DNA from: an uncultured Selenomonas sp. | GTDB lineage: Bacteria > Bacillota > Negativicutes > Selenomonadales > Selenomonadaceae | Length of the DNA stretch: 6,581 nucleotides | Direction of reading: 5' to 3' | Assembly (NCBI GenBank): GCA_945494195.1 | Contig: CALYVJ010000096.1 | Span: 1 to 6,581 of the forward strand | Shown here: piece after piece, positions 5,110-6,581 of the stretch | How positions within the stretch are numbered: the stretch's first letter is position 1 | Layout of the letters: every line of letters begins with the position of its first letter | Made by a program: the position numbers and the translations under genes | Notes under the pieces: model-generated | Databases searched by the model: none | What the model saw: only the letters and a program-made list of their open reading frames with translations | What the model was told of the DNA's origin: nothing

Positions 5110-6390
5110 ATGAAAAAATTGTTTGACGGCGCATTACAGCAGCGGAAGAGTTTGCAGCGCGAAATAATTGCTGGCATAACGGCGTTTTTTGCGATTTCCT
5201 ACATTATAATTGTCAATCCGATGATACTCGCGGATGCGGGGATTCCTGCAGAGCTGTCCGTTTTTGCGACGATTTTCTCGTCGGTCATTGGCTGCCTGCT
5301 CATGGCATTTTGGTCAGATGCACCAATCGTGCTGACGCCGGGCATGGGAATCAATGCATTCTTTACTTATACGATTTGTGTCAATATGGGGCTTCATTGG
5401 CATGAAGCAATTGCCATCTCCCTCGTATCGGGACTTATCTTTGTGTTTGTGGCTTGTACCAAGTGGTGCACGCGCCTCAGCCAGGCGGTGCCGGGATCGC
5501 TGAAATCGGCGATTACGGCTGGTATTGGCCTGTATCTGGTGGAGATTGGCTTGGTGAAGGCCCAGCTCATCCAGCGGGGGGCTAATTCCATGGTGGAACT
5601 TGGCAGCTTGACGAATCCGGTGGCGCTCTTGGCCATCTTCGGGCTCATACTGAGTCTGCTGCTTTACTTCCGCAAGGTAATGGGCGGTTTCTTTATCGCC
5701 ATCCTCGTGACCAGTGTGGTGGGGTACTTTGCAGGTATCCGCGATGCGGCACCGATGGATTTGAATTTTGCAAATCTCGCATTCTACCCGCAGCTTTTGC
5801 TGAAGGCAGATTTTAGTAATATGATGAGCATACCGTTTTTGCTTTCGGTATTCTCCATGTCCATGATCATGATTTTTGAGACCATGGGCCTGCTGGAGGG
5901 AATCCTTCCCGATCAGCGTAAATTCAAGAAAACCTTCGAGGGCTCGGCATTTACGACGATGTTCTCGGGTTTGTTGGGTACCAGTCCGACGGTGGCGGCG
6001 GCAGAAAGTGCAGCCGGCATCGCCAGTGGCGGCCGGACGGGGCTTATGGCCCTTACGGCAGCTGTACTGTTTGCCCTTTCCCTTTTCTTTATCCCTCTTC
6101 TTTCATTTGTGCCCCAGGCTGCGATTGCCCCGGTTATTATCATTACCGGAGCGATGATGATGCAGCAACTCCAGTATGTGGAATTCAACGATTTCTCGGA
6201 ATGGTTCCCCGCCTTTCTGGTTGTCGTGCTGATTCCTTGGTCCGGTAGTATTTCTACTGGTCTCGCCTTTGGGTTTACGGCATATCCCCTGCTGAAACTC
6301 ATGAATGGGCGGCGGCAGGAAGTTCACGTGCTGGGGTATGGGCTTGGCTTTCTTTTCCTCTTGAACCTTGTTTTCCAGGCAGGGTTCTAA
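5110..6390 (+). CDS. NCS2 family purine permease, AzgA-like (hypoxanthine/guanine/adenine uptake)
   Basis: A 426-residue polytopic inner-membrane protein, normal length for the COG2252/AzgA-PbuG branch of the NCS2 family, which imports purine bases with protons. Visible motifs: REIIAGITAFFAISYIIIVNP near the N-terminus; LTPGMGINAFFTY at about 75-87 (TM3 signature); VPGSLKSAITAGIGLY; IFETMGLLEG with Glu257 in TM8; EGSAFTTMFSGLLGTSPTVAAAESAAGI with Glu299 in TM10; GGRTGLMALTAAVLF and a hydrophobic C-terminus. The TM8 acidic residue is usually Asp in AzgA relatives and is Glu here. GGAAGGAGA (5092-5100) ends 9 bases before the ATG. The gene appears monocistronic, divergent from the Crp-like regulator and closed by a strong terminator. 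The substrate within the purines cannot be fixed from sequence, so no symbol is given. Confidence 0.94.
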   Translation: MKKLFDGALQQRKSLQREIIAGITAFFAISYIIIVNPMILADAGIPAELSVFATIFSSVIGCLLMAFWSDAPIVLTPGMGINAFFTYTICVNMGLHWHEAIAISLVSGLIFVFVACTKWCTRLSQAVPGSLKSAITAGIGLYLVEIGLVKAQLIQRGANSMVELGSLTNPVALLAIFGLILSLLLYFRKVMGGFFIAILVTSVVGYFAGIRDAAPMDLNFANLAFYPQLLLKADFSNMMSIPFLLSVFSMSMIMIFETMGLLEGILPDQRKFKKTFEGSAFTTMFSGLLGTSPTVAAAESAAGIASGGRTGLMALTAAVLFALSLFFIPLLSFVPQAAIAPVIIITGAMMMQQLQYVEFNDFSEWFPAFLVVVLIPWSGSISTGLAFGFTAYPLLKLMNGRRQEVHVLGYGLGFLFLLNLVFQAGF

Positions 6391-6413
6391 TAAAGAATTT
6401 ACATAAAGCTTTT

Positions 6414-6463
6414 GATAAAAGGCTTCGGATGATTCCCTACAAAGTCATCCGAGGCCTTTTATC
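6414..6463. terminator. Long-stem terminator after the purine permease
   Basis: Bases 6414-6432 pair with 6445-6463 over 19 positions (one U-G wobble, otherwise perfect) around a twelve-base loop. The lower stem is GATAAAAGGC/GCCTTTTATC, so the U-tract (6457-6460) lies inside the 3' arm and an A-tract mirrors it in the 5' arm, allowing function in both directions. It begins 23 bases after the permease stop. Confidence 0.85.
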
Positions 6464-6474
6464 ATGCCTAAATT

Positions 6475-6523
6475 CCTAACGGGAAAGCGTCCAGACTTTC
6501 CCCGCTCCAGAACCGTTAGGAGG
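6475..6523 (+). promoter_or_regulatory. Structured leader with hairpin reaching the ribosome binding site
   Basis: CCTAACGG (6475-6482) pairs perfectly with CCGTTAGG (6513-6520). Inside it GAAAG (6483-6487) can pair with CTTTC (6496-6500). The last bases of the outer 3' arm are the first part of the ribosome binding site TTAGGAGG (6516-6523) of the next gene, so closing the stem would hide it. TCCAGA occurs twice (6490-6495 and 6506-6511), once in the apical loop and once in the internal single-stranded part. The layout resembles a translational riboswitch or protein-binding leader, but I cannot match it to a known class. No promoter is obvious between 6464 and 6474. Confidence 0.5.
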
Positions 6524-6534
6524 AAGATTTACCT

Positions 6535-6581
6535 ATGGCAAATCTGGAACAATGGCGTTATAATGATAGTAGCTATACGCT
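6535..6581 (+). CDS. Start of an unidentified protein-coding gene, cut by the window end
   Basis: An ATG follows a strong ribosome binding site (AGGAGG, 6518-6523) at 11 bases and opens a frame without stop to the window edge: MANLEQWRYNDSSYT, then the first two bases of a codon. Only 15 residues are visible and I do not recognise the family. It has its own leader structure and is separated from the purine permease by a strong terminator, so it probably belongs to a new transcription unit. Confidence 0.55.
   Translation, partial: MANLEQWRYNDSSYT

Noticed and set aside
1..6581. Mobile elements, CRISPR arrays, phage genes or a defence system
   Set aside because: No transposase, integrase, terminal inverted repeats, regularly spaced repeats or defence-type domains were found on either strand; all long genes belong to housekeeping or envelope families or are a single unknown membrane protein.

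Overview
The window looks like ordinary chromosome from a diderm Firmicute of the class Negativicutes, most likely Selenomonas or a close relative. The strongest evidence is the first gene. It encodes a protein with a Sec signal peptide, one S-layer-homology (SLH) domain, a short coiled-coil linker and a large beta-rich C-terminal part ending in Phe. This is the architecture of the OmpM/Mep45 porins that tie the outer membrane of these bacteria to peptidoglycan. The other genes (Gx-type membrane protein, NusG domain II protein, alanine racemase, Crp/Fnr regulator, NCS2 permease) have Firmicute-like sequences. I see no insertion sequence, prophage, CRISPR array, tRNA or rRNA.

Layout: (1) 1-1490, ompM-type gene on + with an untranslated leader and a strong terminator. 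(2) 1491-1592, a short gap with a GUAA-capped hairpin and a Shine-Dalgarno-like sequence that has no start codon after it. (3) 2486-1593 on -, a two-gene operon: NusG domain II protein, then Gx/heptaprenyl-diphosphate-synthase-component-I-like membrane protein. (4) 2487-2567, a compact divergent promoter region. (5) 2568-3714 on +, alr, whose terminator hairpin includes its last codons and also serves the convergent operon. (6) 4895-3731 on -, a Crp/Fnr-family regulator followed by a small single-pass membrane protein of unknown function. (7) 4896-5109, a divergent intergenic region with a good promoter for the regulator and a terminator-like hairpin ahead of the permease. (8) 5110-6390 on +, an AzgA-type purine permease with a long terminator. 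(9) 6475-6581, a leader hairpin whose 3' arm runs into a ribosome binding site, and the first 15 codons of a gene cut by the window end.

Functionally the window mixes envelope functions (outer-membrane tether and porin, D-alanine supply for peptidoglycan, possible membrane redox or isoprenoid accessory proteins) with purine uptake and one regulator. The genes form several short transcription units separated by terminators, so no single pathway is implied. I found no convincing undescribed multi-gene system. The parts most worth a second look are non-coding: the structured leader at 6475-6523, the hairpin with a U-tract before the permease, and the overlapping divergent promoters at 2494-2526, which may give a leaderless mRNA. 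The Crp-like protein that lacks the usual cAMP-binding Arg-Ser/Thr pair, together with its membrane-protein partner, is also of interest.
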